DNA from: Pomphorhynchus laevis
Lineage: Eukaryota > Acanthocephala > Palaeacanthocephala > Echinorhynchida > Pomphorhynchidae
Length of the DNA: 64,000 nucleotides
Reading direction: 5' to 3'
NCBI GenBank assembly: GCA_012934845.2
Contig: WNNJ02002110.1
Location: 1-64,000 of the forward strand
Shown: positions 10,372 through 24,079 of the stretch, piece by piece
How positions within the stretch are numbered: the stretch's first letter is position 1
How the letters are laid out: each line of letters begins with the position of its first letter
The notes under the pieces: model-generated
What the model was told of the DNA's origin: nothing
Databases searched by the model: none
What the model saw: only the letters and a program-made list of their open reading frames with translations
Made by a program: the position numbers and the translations under genes

Positions 10372-12090
10372 AATTGTTTTTTTGATATCTAACAATAATT
10401 GGATTGTCATTAATAAACATTTTCAAAGTTTCGTTGTATTTTTTGAGTGTATAAAGCTCAGTTGGAACGATGGTATAATAAATGTTCAATTGACGCTGCA
10501 ATTTTCAAAAATTGTTGATGCTAGAACACGTGAATACATGTTATATGATTAATATAGAATGTTTTATCACTGTCGAAGCATTTTTTAATGTCATATCTTT
10601 TTTATATTATGAATTTTGTCATTAACGAATTTAGAATGTATGTTCTAATACTGTTGCCTTTTCCAATTAGGATACGCTTAAATAGTTTGTAATTTATTTA
10701 TAATTAATATTTCAATTTTGTCATTAATAAGCATTTTCACAGTTCCAATGTATTTTTTGAGTGTATAAAGCTCAGCTGGAACGATGGTATAATAAATGTT
10801 CAATTGACGCTGCATTTTCAAAATTGTTGATGCTAGAACACGTGAATACATGTTATATGATTAATATCGAATGTTTTATCACTGTCAAAGCGTTTTTTAC
10901 TGGTATATCTTTTTTTGATATTATGAATTTTGTCTATAACGAAATTATAATGTATGTTCTAATAATGTTGCATTTTCCAATTTAGATACGCCAAAAAAGT
11001 TTGTAATTTATTTCTGATTAATATTTCAATTTTGTCATTAATAAGCATTTTCACAGTTCCGTCGTATTTTTTGAGTGTATAAAGCTCAGCTTGAACGATG
11101 GTATAATAAATGTTCAATTGACGCTGCATTTTCAAAATTTTTGATGGTAGAACACGTGAATACATGTTATATGATTAATATTGTAAGTTTTATTACTGTA
11201 AAAGCGGTTTTTAATGCCTTCTCTTTTTTATATTATGAATTTTGTCTATAAGGAAATTATAAGGTATGATTTAATAATGTTGCATTTTCAAATTTGGATA
11301 CGCCTAAATAGTTTGTAATTTATTTCTTATTTATATTTTCATTTTCTCATTAATAACCACTTTCAAAGTTCCGTCTTATTTTTTGGGTGTATAAAGGTAA
11401 GCTTGAACGAAGGTATTATAAATGTTCAATTGACGCTGCATTTTTCAACATTGTTGATGCTAGAACACGTGAATAAATGTTATATGATTAATATCGAATG
11501 TTTTATCACTGTCAACGCGTTTTTTACTGGTATATCTTTTTTATATTAAGAATTTTGTCTATAACGAATTTATAATGTATGTTCTAATAATGTTGCATTT
11601 TCCAATTAGGATAAGCTTAAATAGTTTGTAATTTATTTCTGATTAATATTTCAATGTTGTCATTAATAAGCATTTTCACAGTTCCGTCATATTTTTAGAT
11701 TGTATAAAGCTCAGATTGAACGATGGTATAATAAATGTTCAATTGACGCTGCATTTTCAAAATGGTTTATGCTAGAACACATGAATACATCTCATATGAT
11801 TTATATTGAATGTTTTATCACTGTAAAAGCGTTTTTTACTGTCATATCTTATTTATATTAAGTATTTTGTCTATAACGAATTTTTAATGTATCTTCTAAT
11901 AATGTTGCATTTTCCAATTTAGATACGCCTAAATAATTTGTAATTTATTTCTGATTAATATTTTAATTTTGTCATTAATAAGCATTTTCACAGTTCCGTC
12001 GTATTTTTTGAGTGTGTAAAGCTCAGCTGGAACGATGGTATAATAAATGTTCAATTGACGCTGCATTTTTCAAAATTGTTGATGCTAGAA

Positions 12091-15000
12091 CACATGAATA
12101 CATCTCATATGATTAATATTGAAAGTTTTATCACTGTTGAAGCGTTTTTTACTGCTTTTTCTTTTTTATATTAGGAATTTTGTCTATAACGAATTTATAA
12201 TGCATGTTCTAATAATGTTGAATTTACCATTAGTATACGCTTCAATAGTTTGTAATTTATTTCTGATTACTATTTCAATGTTGTCATTAATAAGCATTTT
12301 CACAGTTCCGTGGTATTTTTTGAGTGTGTAAAGCTCAGCTGGAACGATGGTATAATAAATGTTCAATTGACGCTGCTTTTTCAAAAATTGTCGATGCTAG
12401 AACATGTGAATACATGTTTTATGATTAATATTGAATGTTTTATCACTGTCAAAGCGTTTTTTACTATCATATCTTTTTTATATTTAGAATTTTGTCATTA
12501 ACGAATTTAGAATGTATGTTCTAATAATGTTGCCTTTTTTAATTAGGATACGCTTAAATAGTTTGTAATTTATTTCTAATTTGTATTGTAACTTTGTCAT
12601 TAATAAGCATTTTCACAGTTCCACCGTATTTTTGAGTGTATAGAGCTCAGCTGGAACGATGGTATAATAAATGTTCAAATGACGCTGCATTTTTCAAAAT
12701 TGTCGATGCTAGAACACGTGAATACATGTTATATGATTAATATCGAATGTTTTATCACTGTCAAAGTGGTTTTACTGTTATATCTTTTTTATATTAAGAA
12801 TTTTGTCTATAACGAATTTATAATGTATGTTCACATAATGTTGCATTTTCCAATCAGGATACGCTTTAATAGTTTAATTTATTTCTGATTAATATTTTAA
12901 TTTTGTCATTAATAAGCATTTTCACAGTTCCGCCATATTTTTAAGTGTATAAAGCTCAGCTTGAACGATGGTATAATAAATGTTCAATTGACGCTGCATT
13001 TTCAAAATTTTTGATGGTAGAACACGTGAATACATGTTATATGATTAATATTGTAAGTTTTATCACTGTGAAATCGTTTTTACTGCTTTATCTTTTTTAT
13101 ATTATGAATTTTGTCTATAACGAATTTATAATGTATGTTCTAATAATGTTGCATTTTCCAATTAGGATACGCTTAGATAGTTTGTAATTTATTTATAATT
13201 AATAGTTCAATTTTGTCATTAATAAGCATTTTCACAGTTCCGTAGTATTTTTTGAGTGTATAAAGCTCAGCTGTAACGATGGTATAATAAATGTTCAATT
13301 TACGCTGCATTTTCAAAATTGTTGATGCTAGAAAACGTGAATACATGTTATATGATTAATATAGAATGGTTTATCACTGTCAAAGCGTTTTTTACTGTCA
13401 TATCTTTTCTATATTATGAATTTTGTCATTAACGAATTTAGAATGTATGATCTAATAATGTTGCCTTTTCCAATAAGGATACGCTTAAATAGTTTGTAAT
13501 TTATTTATAATTAATATTTCAATTTTTTCATTAATAAGCATTTTCACAGTTCCGCCGTATTTTTTGAGTGTATAAAGCTCAGCTGGAACGATGGTAAAAT
13601 AAATGTTCAGTTGACGCTGCATTTTCAAATTTGTTGATGCTAGTACACGTGAATACATGTTATATGATTAATATAGAATGTTTTATTACTGTAAAAGCGG
13701 TTTTTAATGCCTTCTCTTTTTTATATTATGAATTTTGTCTATAAGGAAATTATAATGTATGATTTAATAATGTTGCATTTTCAAATTTGGATACGCCTAA
13801 ATCGTTTGTAATTTATTTCTTATTTATATTTTCATTTTCTCATTAATAACCACTTTCAAAGTTCCGTCATATTTTTGTGTGTATAAAGGTAAGCTTGAAC
13901 GAAGGTATTATAAATGTTCAATTGACGCTGCATTTTTCAACATTGTTGATGCTAGAACACGTGAATAAATGTTATATGATTAATATCGAATGTTTTATCA
14001 CTGTCAACGCGTTTTTTACTGGTATATCTTTTTTATATTAGGAATTTTGTCTATAACGAATTTATAATGTATGTTCTAATAATGTTGCATTTTCCAATTT
14101 AGAAACGCCTATATAGTTTGTAATTTGTTCCTAATTAATATGTTAATTTTATCATTAATAAGCATTTTCACAGTTCCGCCGTATTTTTGAGTGTATAAAG
14201 CTCCGCTGGAACGATGGTATAATAAATGTTCAATTGACGCTGCATTTTCAAAATTGTTTATGCTAGAACACATGAAATATTTCAATGTTGTCATTAATAA
14301 GCATTTTCACAGTTCCGTCATATTTTTAGATTGTATAAAGCTCAGATTGAACGATGGTATAATAAATGTTCAATTGACGCTGCATTTTCAAAATTGTTTA
14401 TGCTAGAACACATGAATACATCTCATATGATTAATATTGAATGTTTTATCACTGTAAAAGCGTTTTTTACTGTCATATCTTTTTTATATTATGAATTTTG
14501 TCATTAACGAATTTAGAATGTATCTTCTAATAATGTTGCCTTTTCCAAATAGGATACGCTTAAATAGTTTGTAATTTATTTCTAATTTGTATTTTAATTT
14601 TGTCATTAATAAGCATTTTCACAGTTCCGTCGTATTTTTTGAGTGTGTAAAGCTCAGCTGGAACGATGGTATAATAAATGTTCAATTGACGCTGCATTTT
14701 CAAAATTGTTGATGCTAGAACACATGAATACATCTCATATGATTAATATTGAAAGTTTTATCACTGTTGAAGCGTTTTTTACTGCTTTTTCTTTTTTATA
14801 TTAGGAATTTTGTCTATAACGAATTTATAATGCATGTTCTAATAATGTTGAATTTACCATTAGTATACGCCTAAATAATTTGTAATTTATTTCTGATTAA
14901 TATTTCAATTTTGTCATTAATAAGCATTTTCACAGTTCCGTCGTATTTTTTGAGTGTGTAAAGCTCAGCTGGAACGATGGTATAATAAATGTTCAATTGA

Positions 15001-16880
15001 CGCTGCTTTTTCAAAAATTGTCGATGCTAGAACATGTGAATACATGTTCTAGCATCGACAGTTCCGCCATATTTTTATGTGTATAAAGCTTAGCTTGAAC
15101 GATGGTATAATAAATGTTCAATTGACGCTGCATTTTCAAAATTGTTTTGATGGTAGAACACTTGAATACATGTTATATGATTAATATTGAATGTTTTATC
15201 ACTGTAAAGGCGTCTTTTACTATTATATCTTTTTTATATTATAAATTTTGTCTATAACAAATTTATAATGTATGTTCTAATAATGTTGCATTTTCCAATT
15301 TAGAAACGCCTATATAGTTTGTAATTTGTTCCTAATTAATATGTTAATTTTATCATTAATAAGCATTTTCACAGTTCCGCCGTATTTTTGAGTGTATAAA
15401 GCTCCGCTGGAACGATGGTATAATAAATGTTCAATTGACGCTGCATTTTCAAAATTGTTTATGCTAGTACACATGAATACATCTCATATGATTAATATTG
15501 AATGTTTTATCACTGTAAAAGCTTTTATTACTGTCATATCTTTTTTTTATTATTAATTTTGTCATTAACGAATTTATAATGTATCTTCTAATAATGTTGC
15601 CTTTTCCAAATAGGATACGCTTAAATAGTTTGTAATTTATTTCTAATTTGTATTTTAATTTTGTCATTAATAAGCATTTTCACAGTTCCGTCGTATTTTT
15701 TGAGTGTGTAAAGCTCAGCTGGAACGATGGTATAATAAATGTTCAATTGACGCTGCATTTTCAAAATTGTTGATGCTAGAACACATGAATACATCTCATA
15801 TGATTAATATTGAAAGTTTTATCACTGTTGAAGCGTTTTTTACTGCTTTTTCTTTTTTATATTAGGAATTTTGTCTATAACGAATTTATAATGCATGTTC
15901 TAATAATGTTGAATTTACCATTAGTATACGCCTAAATAATTTGTAATTTATTTCTGATTAATATTTCAATTTTGTCATTAATAAGCATTTTCACAGTTCC
16001 GTCGTATTTTTTGAGTGTGTAAAGCTCAGCTGGAACGATGGTATAATAAATGTTCAATTGACGCTGCTTTTTCAAAAATTGTCGATGCTAGAACATGTGA
16101 ATACATGTTTTATGATTAATATTGAATGTTTTATCACTGTCAAAGCGTTTTTTACTATCATATCTTTTTTATATTAAGAATTTTGTCATTAACGAATTTA
16201 GAATGTATGTTCTAATAATGTTGCCTTTTTTAATTAGGATACGCTTAAATAGTTTGTAATTTATTTCTAATTTGTATTGTAACTTTGTCATTAATAAGCA
16301 TTTTCACAGTTCCGTCGTATTTTTTGAGTGTATAAAGCTCAGCTGGAACGATGGTATAATAAATGTTCAATTGACGCTGCATTTTTCAAAATTGTCGATG
16401 CTAGAACACGTGAATACATGTTATATGATTAATATCGAATGTTTTATCACTGTCAAAGTGGTTTTACTGTTATATCTTTTTTATATTAAGAATTTTGTCT
16501 ATAACGAATTTATAATGTATGTTCACATAATGTTGCATTTTCCAATCAGGATACGCTTAAATAGTTTGTAATTTATTTCTGATTAATATTTTAATTTTGT
16601 CATTAATAAGCATTTTCACAGTTCCGCCGTATTTTTTGAGTGTATAAAGCTCAGCTGGAACGATGGTATAATAAATGTTCAATTGACGCTGCATTTTCAA
16701 AATTTTTGATGGTAGAACACGTGAATACATGTTATATGATTAATATTGTAAGTTTTATCACTGTTAAATCGTTTTTACTGCTCTTTCTTTTTTATATTAT
16801 GAATTTTGTCTATAACGAATTTATAATGTATGTTCTAATAATGTTGCATTTTCCAATTTAGGTACGCCTCAATAGTTTGT
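12091..16880. repeat. Multi-monomer duplications inside the satellite
   Basis: A variant monomer with CACATGAATACATCTCATAT and GTTGAATTTACCATTAGTAT occurs at 12091, 14721 and 15782. The variant AACATGTGAATACATGTTTT occurs at 12401 and 16092, and the following two monomers match again at 12945 and 16640. Offsets are therefore ~3,691-3,695 bp and 1,061 bp. Another variant (ATAAAGGTAAGCTTGAACGA) occurs at 11391 and 13883, offset 2,492 bp (about 8 monomers). Blocks of several monomers have been copied as units. Confidence 0.75.
15019..15060. repeat. Perfect 19-bp foldback inside the satellite
   Basis: Arms 15019-15037 and 15042-15060 are exact reverse complements with a 4-nt loop. The left arm is normal satellite (TCGATGCTAGAACATGT). 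The right arm is the same bases inverted, after which the array resumes at CAGTTCCG, a different monomer phase. Confidence 0.9.
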
Positions 16881-19800
16881 AATTTATTTCTGATTAATAT
16901 TTCCATTTTGTCATTAATAACCACTCTCAAAGTTCCGTCTTATTTCTTGAGTGTATAAAGCTAAGCTTAAACGAAGGTATAATAAATGTTCAATTGACCC
17001 TGCATTTTTCAAAATTGTTAATGCTAGAACATGTGAATACATGTTATATGATTAATATTGAATGTTTTATCAATGAAAAAGCGTTTTTTACTGTTTAGTC
17101 TTCTTTAATAACATAAATTTTGTCTATAGCGAAATTATTATGTGTGTTCTAATAATGATGCATTTACTAATTTAGATACGCTTAAATAGTTTGTAATTTA
17201 TTTCTAATTTACATTTCTATTTTGTCATTAATAAGCATATTCACAGTTCCGTCGTATTTTTTGAGTGTATAAAGCTCAGCTGGAACGATGGTATAATAAA
17301 TGTTCAATTGACGCTGCATTTTTCAAAATTGTCGATGCTAGAACACGTGAATACATGTTATATGATTAATATCAAATGTTTTATCACTGTAAAATCGTTT
17401 TTTACTGCTTTTTATTATATTATGAATTTTGTCTATAACGAATTTAGAATGTATGTTCTAATAATGTTGCATTTTCCAATTTGGATACGCCTTAATAGAT
17501 TGTAATTTATTTCTAATTTTTTTTAATTTTGTCATTAATAAGCATTTTCACATTTCCGTCGTATTTTTTGAGTGTATAAAGCTCAGCTGGAACGATGGTA
17601 TAATAAATGTTCAATTTACGCTGCATTTTCAAAATTGTTGATGCTAGAAAACGTGAATACATGTTATATGATTAATATTGAATGTTTTATCACTGTCAAA
17701 GCGTTTTTTACTGTCATATCTTTTTTATATTATGGATTTTGTCATTAACGAATTTAGAATGTATGTTCTAATAATGTTGCCTTTTCCAATTAGGATACGC
17801 TAAAATAGTTTGTAATTTATTTCTAATTTATATTTTAATTTGGTCATTAATAAGCATTTTTACAGTGCCGTCGTATTTTTTGAGTGTATAAAGCTCAGCT
17901 TGAACGATGGCATAATAAATGTTCAATTGACGCTGCATTTTCAAAATTGTTTTGATGGTAGAACACTTGAATACATGTTATATGATTAATATTGAATGTT
18001 TTATCACTGTAAAGGCGTCTTTTACTATTATATCTTTTTTATATTATAAATTTTGTCTATAACAAATTTATAATGTATGTTCTAATAATGTTGCATTTTC
18101 CAATTTAGAAACGCCTATATAGTTTGTAATTTGTTCCTAATTAATATGTTAATTTTATCATTAATAAGCATTTTCAAAGTTCCGTCGTATTTTTTGAGTG
18201 TATAAACCTCAGCGGGAACGATGGCATAAAAAATGTTCAATTGATGCTGCATTTTCAAAATTGTCGATTCTTGAACACGTGAATACATGTTATATGATTA
18301 ATATAGAATATTTTATCACAGTAAAAGCTTATTTTACTGCTTTTTTTCTGTTATGAATTTTGTCTATAACGAATATATAATGTATGTTCTAATGATGTTG
18401 CATTTTCCTATTTAAATACGCCTAAATAGATTGTAATTTATTTCTAATGTATATATTAATTTTGTCATTAATAAGCATTTTCACAGTTCCGTCGTATTTT
18501 TAGATTGTATAAAGCTCAGCTTGAACGATGGTATAATAAATGTTCAATTGACGCTGCATTTTCAAAATTGTTTATGCTAGTACACATGAATACATCTCAT
18601 ATGATTAATATTGAATGTTTTATCACTGTAAAAGCTTTTATTACTGTCATATCTTTTTTATTATGAATTTTGTCATTAACGAATTTAGAATGTATGTTCA
18701 TATAATGTTGCCTTTTCCAAATAGGATACGCTTAAATAGTTTGTAATTTATTTCTAATTTGTATTTTAATTTTGTCATTAATACGCATTTTCACAGTTCC
18801 GCCGTATTTTTTGAGTGTATAAAGCTCAGCTGGAACGATGGTATAATAAATGTTCAATTTACTCTGCATTTTCAAAATTTTTGATGGTAGAACACGTGAA
18901 TACATTTGATATGATTAATATTGAATGTTTTATCACTGTAAAAGCGTTTTTTACTGTTATATCTTATTTATATTAAGAATTTTGTCTATAACGAATTTAT
19001 AATGTATGTTCTAATAATGTTGCATTTTCCTATTTAAATACGCCTAAATAGATTGTAATTTATTTCTAATTAATATATTAATTTTGTCATTAATAAGCAT
19101 TTTCACAGTTCCGTCGTATTTTTAGATTGTATAAAGCTCAGCTTGAACGATGGTATAATAAATGTTCAATTGACGCTGCATTTTCAAAATTGTTTATGCT
19201 AGTACACATGAATACATCTCATATGATTAATATTGAATGTTTTATCACTGTAAAAGCGTTTTTTACTGTTATATCTTATTTATATTAAGAATTTTGTCTA
19301 TAACGAATTTATAATGTATGTTCTAATAATGTTGCATTTTCCAATTTGGATACGCTTAAATAGTTTGTAATTTATTTCTAATTTGTATTTTAATTTTGTC
19401 ATTAATAAGCATTTTCACAGTTCCGTCGTATTTTTTGAGTGTATAAAGCTCAGCTGGAACGATGGTATAATAAGTGTTCAATTTACGCAGCATTTTCAAA
19501 ATTTTTTATTGTAGAACACGTAAATACATGTGATATGATAAATATCGAATTTTTTATCACAGTTGATGCGTTCTTTACTGCTTTATCTTTTTTATATTAT
19601 GAATTTTGTCTATAACGAATTTATAATGTATGTTCTAATAATGTTGCATTTTCCAATTTGGATACGCTTAAATAGTTTGTAATTTATTTATAATTAATAT
19701 TTCAATTTTGTCATTAATAAGCATTTTCACAGTTCCATCGTATTTTTTGAGTGTATAAAGCTCAGCTGAAACGATGGTATAATAAATGTTCAATTGACGC

Positions 19801-22800
19801 TGCATTTTCAAAATTGTTGATGCTGGAACACGTGAATACATGTTATTTGAAAAATATTGGATGTATTATCACTGTAAAAGCGTTTTTTACTGTCATATCT
19901 TTTTTATATTATGAATTTTGTCATTAACGAATTTAGAATGTATTTCTAATAATGTTGAATTTTCCAATTTGGATACGCCTAAATAGTTTGTAATTTATTT
20001 ATGATTAATATTTCCATTTTGTCATTAATAACCACTCTCAAAGTTCCGTCTTATTTCTCGAATGTTTAAAGCTAAGCTTGAACGAAGGTATAATAAATGT
20101 TCGATTGATCCTGCATTTTTCAAAATTGTTAATGTTAGAACACGTGAATACACGCGTTATAATTAATATTGAATTTTTTATAACAGTAAAAGCGTTTTTT
20201 ACTGCTTGTTTAGTCTTCTTTAATAATATGAATTTTGTCTATAGCGAAATTGTAATGTATTTTCTAATATTGCATTTACCAATTTGGATACGCTTAAATA
20301 GTTTGTAATTTATTTCTAATTTGTATTTTAATTTTGTCATTAATAAGCATTTTCACAGTTCCGTCGTATTTTTTGAGTGTATAAAGCTCAGCTGGAACGA
20401 TGGTATAATAAATGTTCAATTGACGCTGCATTTTTCAAAATTGTCGATTCTAGAACACGTGAATACATGTTATATGATTAATATCGAATGTTTTATCACA
20501 GTAAAAGCGTTTTTTACTGTGATTTCTTTTTTATATTATGAATTTTGTCATTAACGAATTTAGAATGTATGTTCTAATTAATTTTGACTTTTCCAATTAG
20601 GATACGCTTGAATAGTTTGTAATTTATTTCTAATTTATATTTTAATTTTGTCATTAATTAGCATTTTTACAGTTCCGTCGTATTTTTGAGTGTATAAAGC
20701 TCAGCTTGAACGATGGCATAATAAATGTTCAATTGACGCCTCATTTTACCAAAATTGTTGTTGGTAGAACACGTGAATACATGTTATATGATTAATATAG
20801 AATGTTTTATTACTGTAAAGGCGTTTTTTACTGTTATATCTTTTTTATATTATGAATTTTGTCATTAACGAATTTAGAATGTATGTTCTAATAATGTTGC
20901 TTTTTCCAATTAGGATACGCTTAAATAGTTTGTAATTTATTTATAATTTGTATTTTAACTTTGTCATTAATAAGCATTTTCACAGTTCCGTCTTATTGTT
21001 TGAGTGTATAAAGCTCAGCTGGAACGATGGTATAATAAATGTTCAATTGACGCAGCAGATTTCAAAATTGTTGACGCTAGAACACGTCAATACATGTTTT
21101 ATGATTAATATCGAATTTTTTATCACAGTAAATGCGTTTTTTACTGCTTTATCTTTGTAATATTATGAATTTTGTCCATTACGAATTTATAATGCATGTT
21201 CTAATTATGTTGCATTTTAATTTAGAAACGCTTAAATAGTTTGTAATTTATTTCTAATTTGTATTTTAATTTTGTCATTAATAAGTATTTTCACAGTTCC
21301 GTCGTATTTTTTGAGTGTATAAAGCTCAGCTGGAACGATGGTATAATAAATGTTCAATTGACGCTGCATTTTCAAATTTGTCGATGCTAGAACACGTGAA
21401 TACATGTTATATGATTAATATAGAATGTTTTATTACTGTAAAAGCGGTTTTTACTGGCTTCTCTTTTTTATATTATGAATTTTTTCTATAAGGAAATTAT
21501 AATGTATGATTTAATAATGTTGCATTTTCAAATTTAGATACGCCTAAATAGTTTGTAATTTATTTGTAATTTATATTTCAATTTTGTAATTAATAAGCAT
21601 TTTCACATTTCCGCCGTATTTTTTGAGTGTATAAAGCTCAGCTGGAACGATGGTATAATAAATGTTCAATTGACGCTGCATTTTCAAAATAGTTGATGCT
21701 AGAACACGTGAATACATGTTATATAATTAATATTGAATGTTTTATCACTGTAAAAGCGCTTTTTCTGTTTTATCTTTTTTATATTATGTATTTTGTCCAC
21801 AACGAATTTTTAATGTATGTTCTAATAATGTTGCATTTTCCAATATAGATACGCTTAAATGGTTTGTAATTTTTTCTAATTTATATTTTAATTTTGTCAT
21901 TAATAGGCATTTTCACAGTTCCATCGTATTTTTTGAGTGTATAAAGCAAAGCTGGAACGATAGTATAATAAATGTTCAATTTACGCAGCATTTTCAAAAT
22001 TTTTGATTGTTGAACACGTGAGTACATGTGATATGGTTAATATCGAATTTTTTATCTCAGAAAATGCGTTCTTTACTGCTTTATCTTTTTTATATTATGA
22101 ATTTTGTCTATAACGAATTATAATGTATGTTCTAATAATGTTGCATTTTCCAATTTGGATACGCTTAAATAGTTTGTAATTTATTTATAATTAATCTTTC
22201 AATTTTGTCATTAATAAGCATTTTCACAGTTCCATCGTATTTTTTGAGTGTATAAGGCTCAGCTGGAACAATGGTATAATAAATGTTCAATTGACGCTGC
22301 ATTTTAAAAATTGTCGATGCTGGAACAAGTGAATACATGTTATATGAATAATATTGAATGTATTATCACTGTAAAAGCGTTTTTTACTGCTTTATTTTTT
22401 TATATTATGAATTTTGTCTATAACGAATTTATAATGTATGTTCTAATAATGTTGCATTTTTCAATTTAGGTACGCATAAATAGTTTGTAATTTATTTCTG
22501 ATTAATATTTCGATTTTGTCATTAATAACCACTCTCAAAGTTCCGTCTTATTTCTTGAGTGTATTAAGCTAAGCTTGAACGAAGGTATAATAAATGTTCA
22601 ATTGACCCTGCATTTTTTAAAATTGTTAATGCTAGAACACGTGAATACATGTTATATGATTAATATTGAATGTTTTATCAATGAAAAAGCGTTTTTTACT
22701 GTTTAGTCTTCTTTAATAATATGAATTTTGTCTATAGCGAAATTATAATTTATGTTCTAATAATGATGCATTTTCCAATTTAGATACGCCTAAATAGTTT

Positions 22801-24079
22801 GTAATATATTTCTGATTAATATTTTAATTTTGTCATTAATAAGCATTTTCACAGTTCCGTCGTATTTTTTGAGTGTATAAAGCTCAGCTGGAACGATGGT
22901 ATAACAAATGTTCAATTGACGCTGCATTTTTCAAAATTGTCGATGCTAGAACACGTGAATACATGTTATATGATTAATATCGAATGTTTTATCACTGTAA
23001 AAGCGTTTTTTACTGTCATATCTTTTTTATATTATGAATTTTGTCATTAACGAATTTAGAATGTATTTCTAATAATGTTGCATTTCGCAATTTAGATACG
23101 CCTAAATAGTTTGTAATTTATTTATAATTTGTATTTTAACTTTGTCATTAATAAGCATTTTCACAGTTCCGTCGTATTTTTTGAGTGTATAAAGCTCCGC
23201 GGGAACGATGGCATAATAAATGTTCAATTGACGCTGCATTTTCAAAATTGTTGATGCTTGAACACGTTAATACATGTTATATGATTAATATCGAATATTT
23301 TATCACAGTAAAAGCTTATTTTACTGCTTTTTTTATATTATGAATTTTTTCTATAACGAATTTATAATTTATGTGCAAATAATGTTGCATTTTCCAATTT
23401 AGATACGCTTAAATATTTTGTAATTTAGTCCTAATTAATATTTCAATTTTGTCATTAATAAGCATTTTCACAGTTCCGTCGTATTTTTTGAGTGTATAAA
23501 GCTCAGCTGGAACGATGGTATAACAAATGTTCAATTGACGCTGCATTTTTCAAAATTGTCGATGCTAGAACACGTGAATACATGGTGTATGATTAATATT
23601 GAAAGTTTTATCACTGTTTAAGCGTTATTTACTGCTTTATCTTTTTTATATTATGAATTTTGTCTATAACGAATTTATAATGTATGTTCTAATAATGTAG
23701 CATTTTTTAATTTAGGTACGCTTGAATTGTTTGCAATTTATTTCTTATTAATATGTTAATTTTGTCATTAATTAGCATTTTCACAGTTCCGTCGAATTTT
23801 TTAAGTGTGTAAAGCTCAGCTGGAACGATGGCATAATAAATGTTCAATTGACGCTGAATTTTCAAAATTGTTGATGAAAGAACACGTGAATACATGTTGT
23901 ATGATTGATATCGAATGGTTTATCACTGTAAAAGCGTTCTTTACTGCTTTATCTTTTTTCTATTATGAATTTTGTCTATAACGAATTTATAATGTATGTT
24001 CTAATAATGTTGCATTTTCCAATTTAGGATACGCTTAAATAGTTTGTAATTTATTTCTGATTAATATTTTAATTTTGTC

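Larger units (their letters stand above)
6370..10395 (-). mobile_element. Well preserved I/Jockey-like LINE with 12-bp target-site duplication
   Basis: The 12-mer GATATCTAACAA occurs at 6370-6381 and again at 10384-10395, exactly flanking a ~4.0-kb element (6382-10383) read on the minus strand. The element has a Gag-like ORF1 with zinc knuckles, a 33-nt spacer, an ORF2 with endonuclease and RT, and a 3' region ending in AATAAAA then a GTTGTTG-type short tail. The 5' end lies only ~12 nt before the proposed ORF1 ATG, so the copy is either full length with a tiny leader or slightly 5'-truncated. Only about three frame breaks were found, two of them in seven-base homopolymers, so the insertion is young compared with every other element here. 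It sits precisely at the left edge of the satellite array. Confidence 0.85.
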
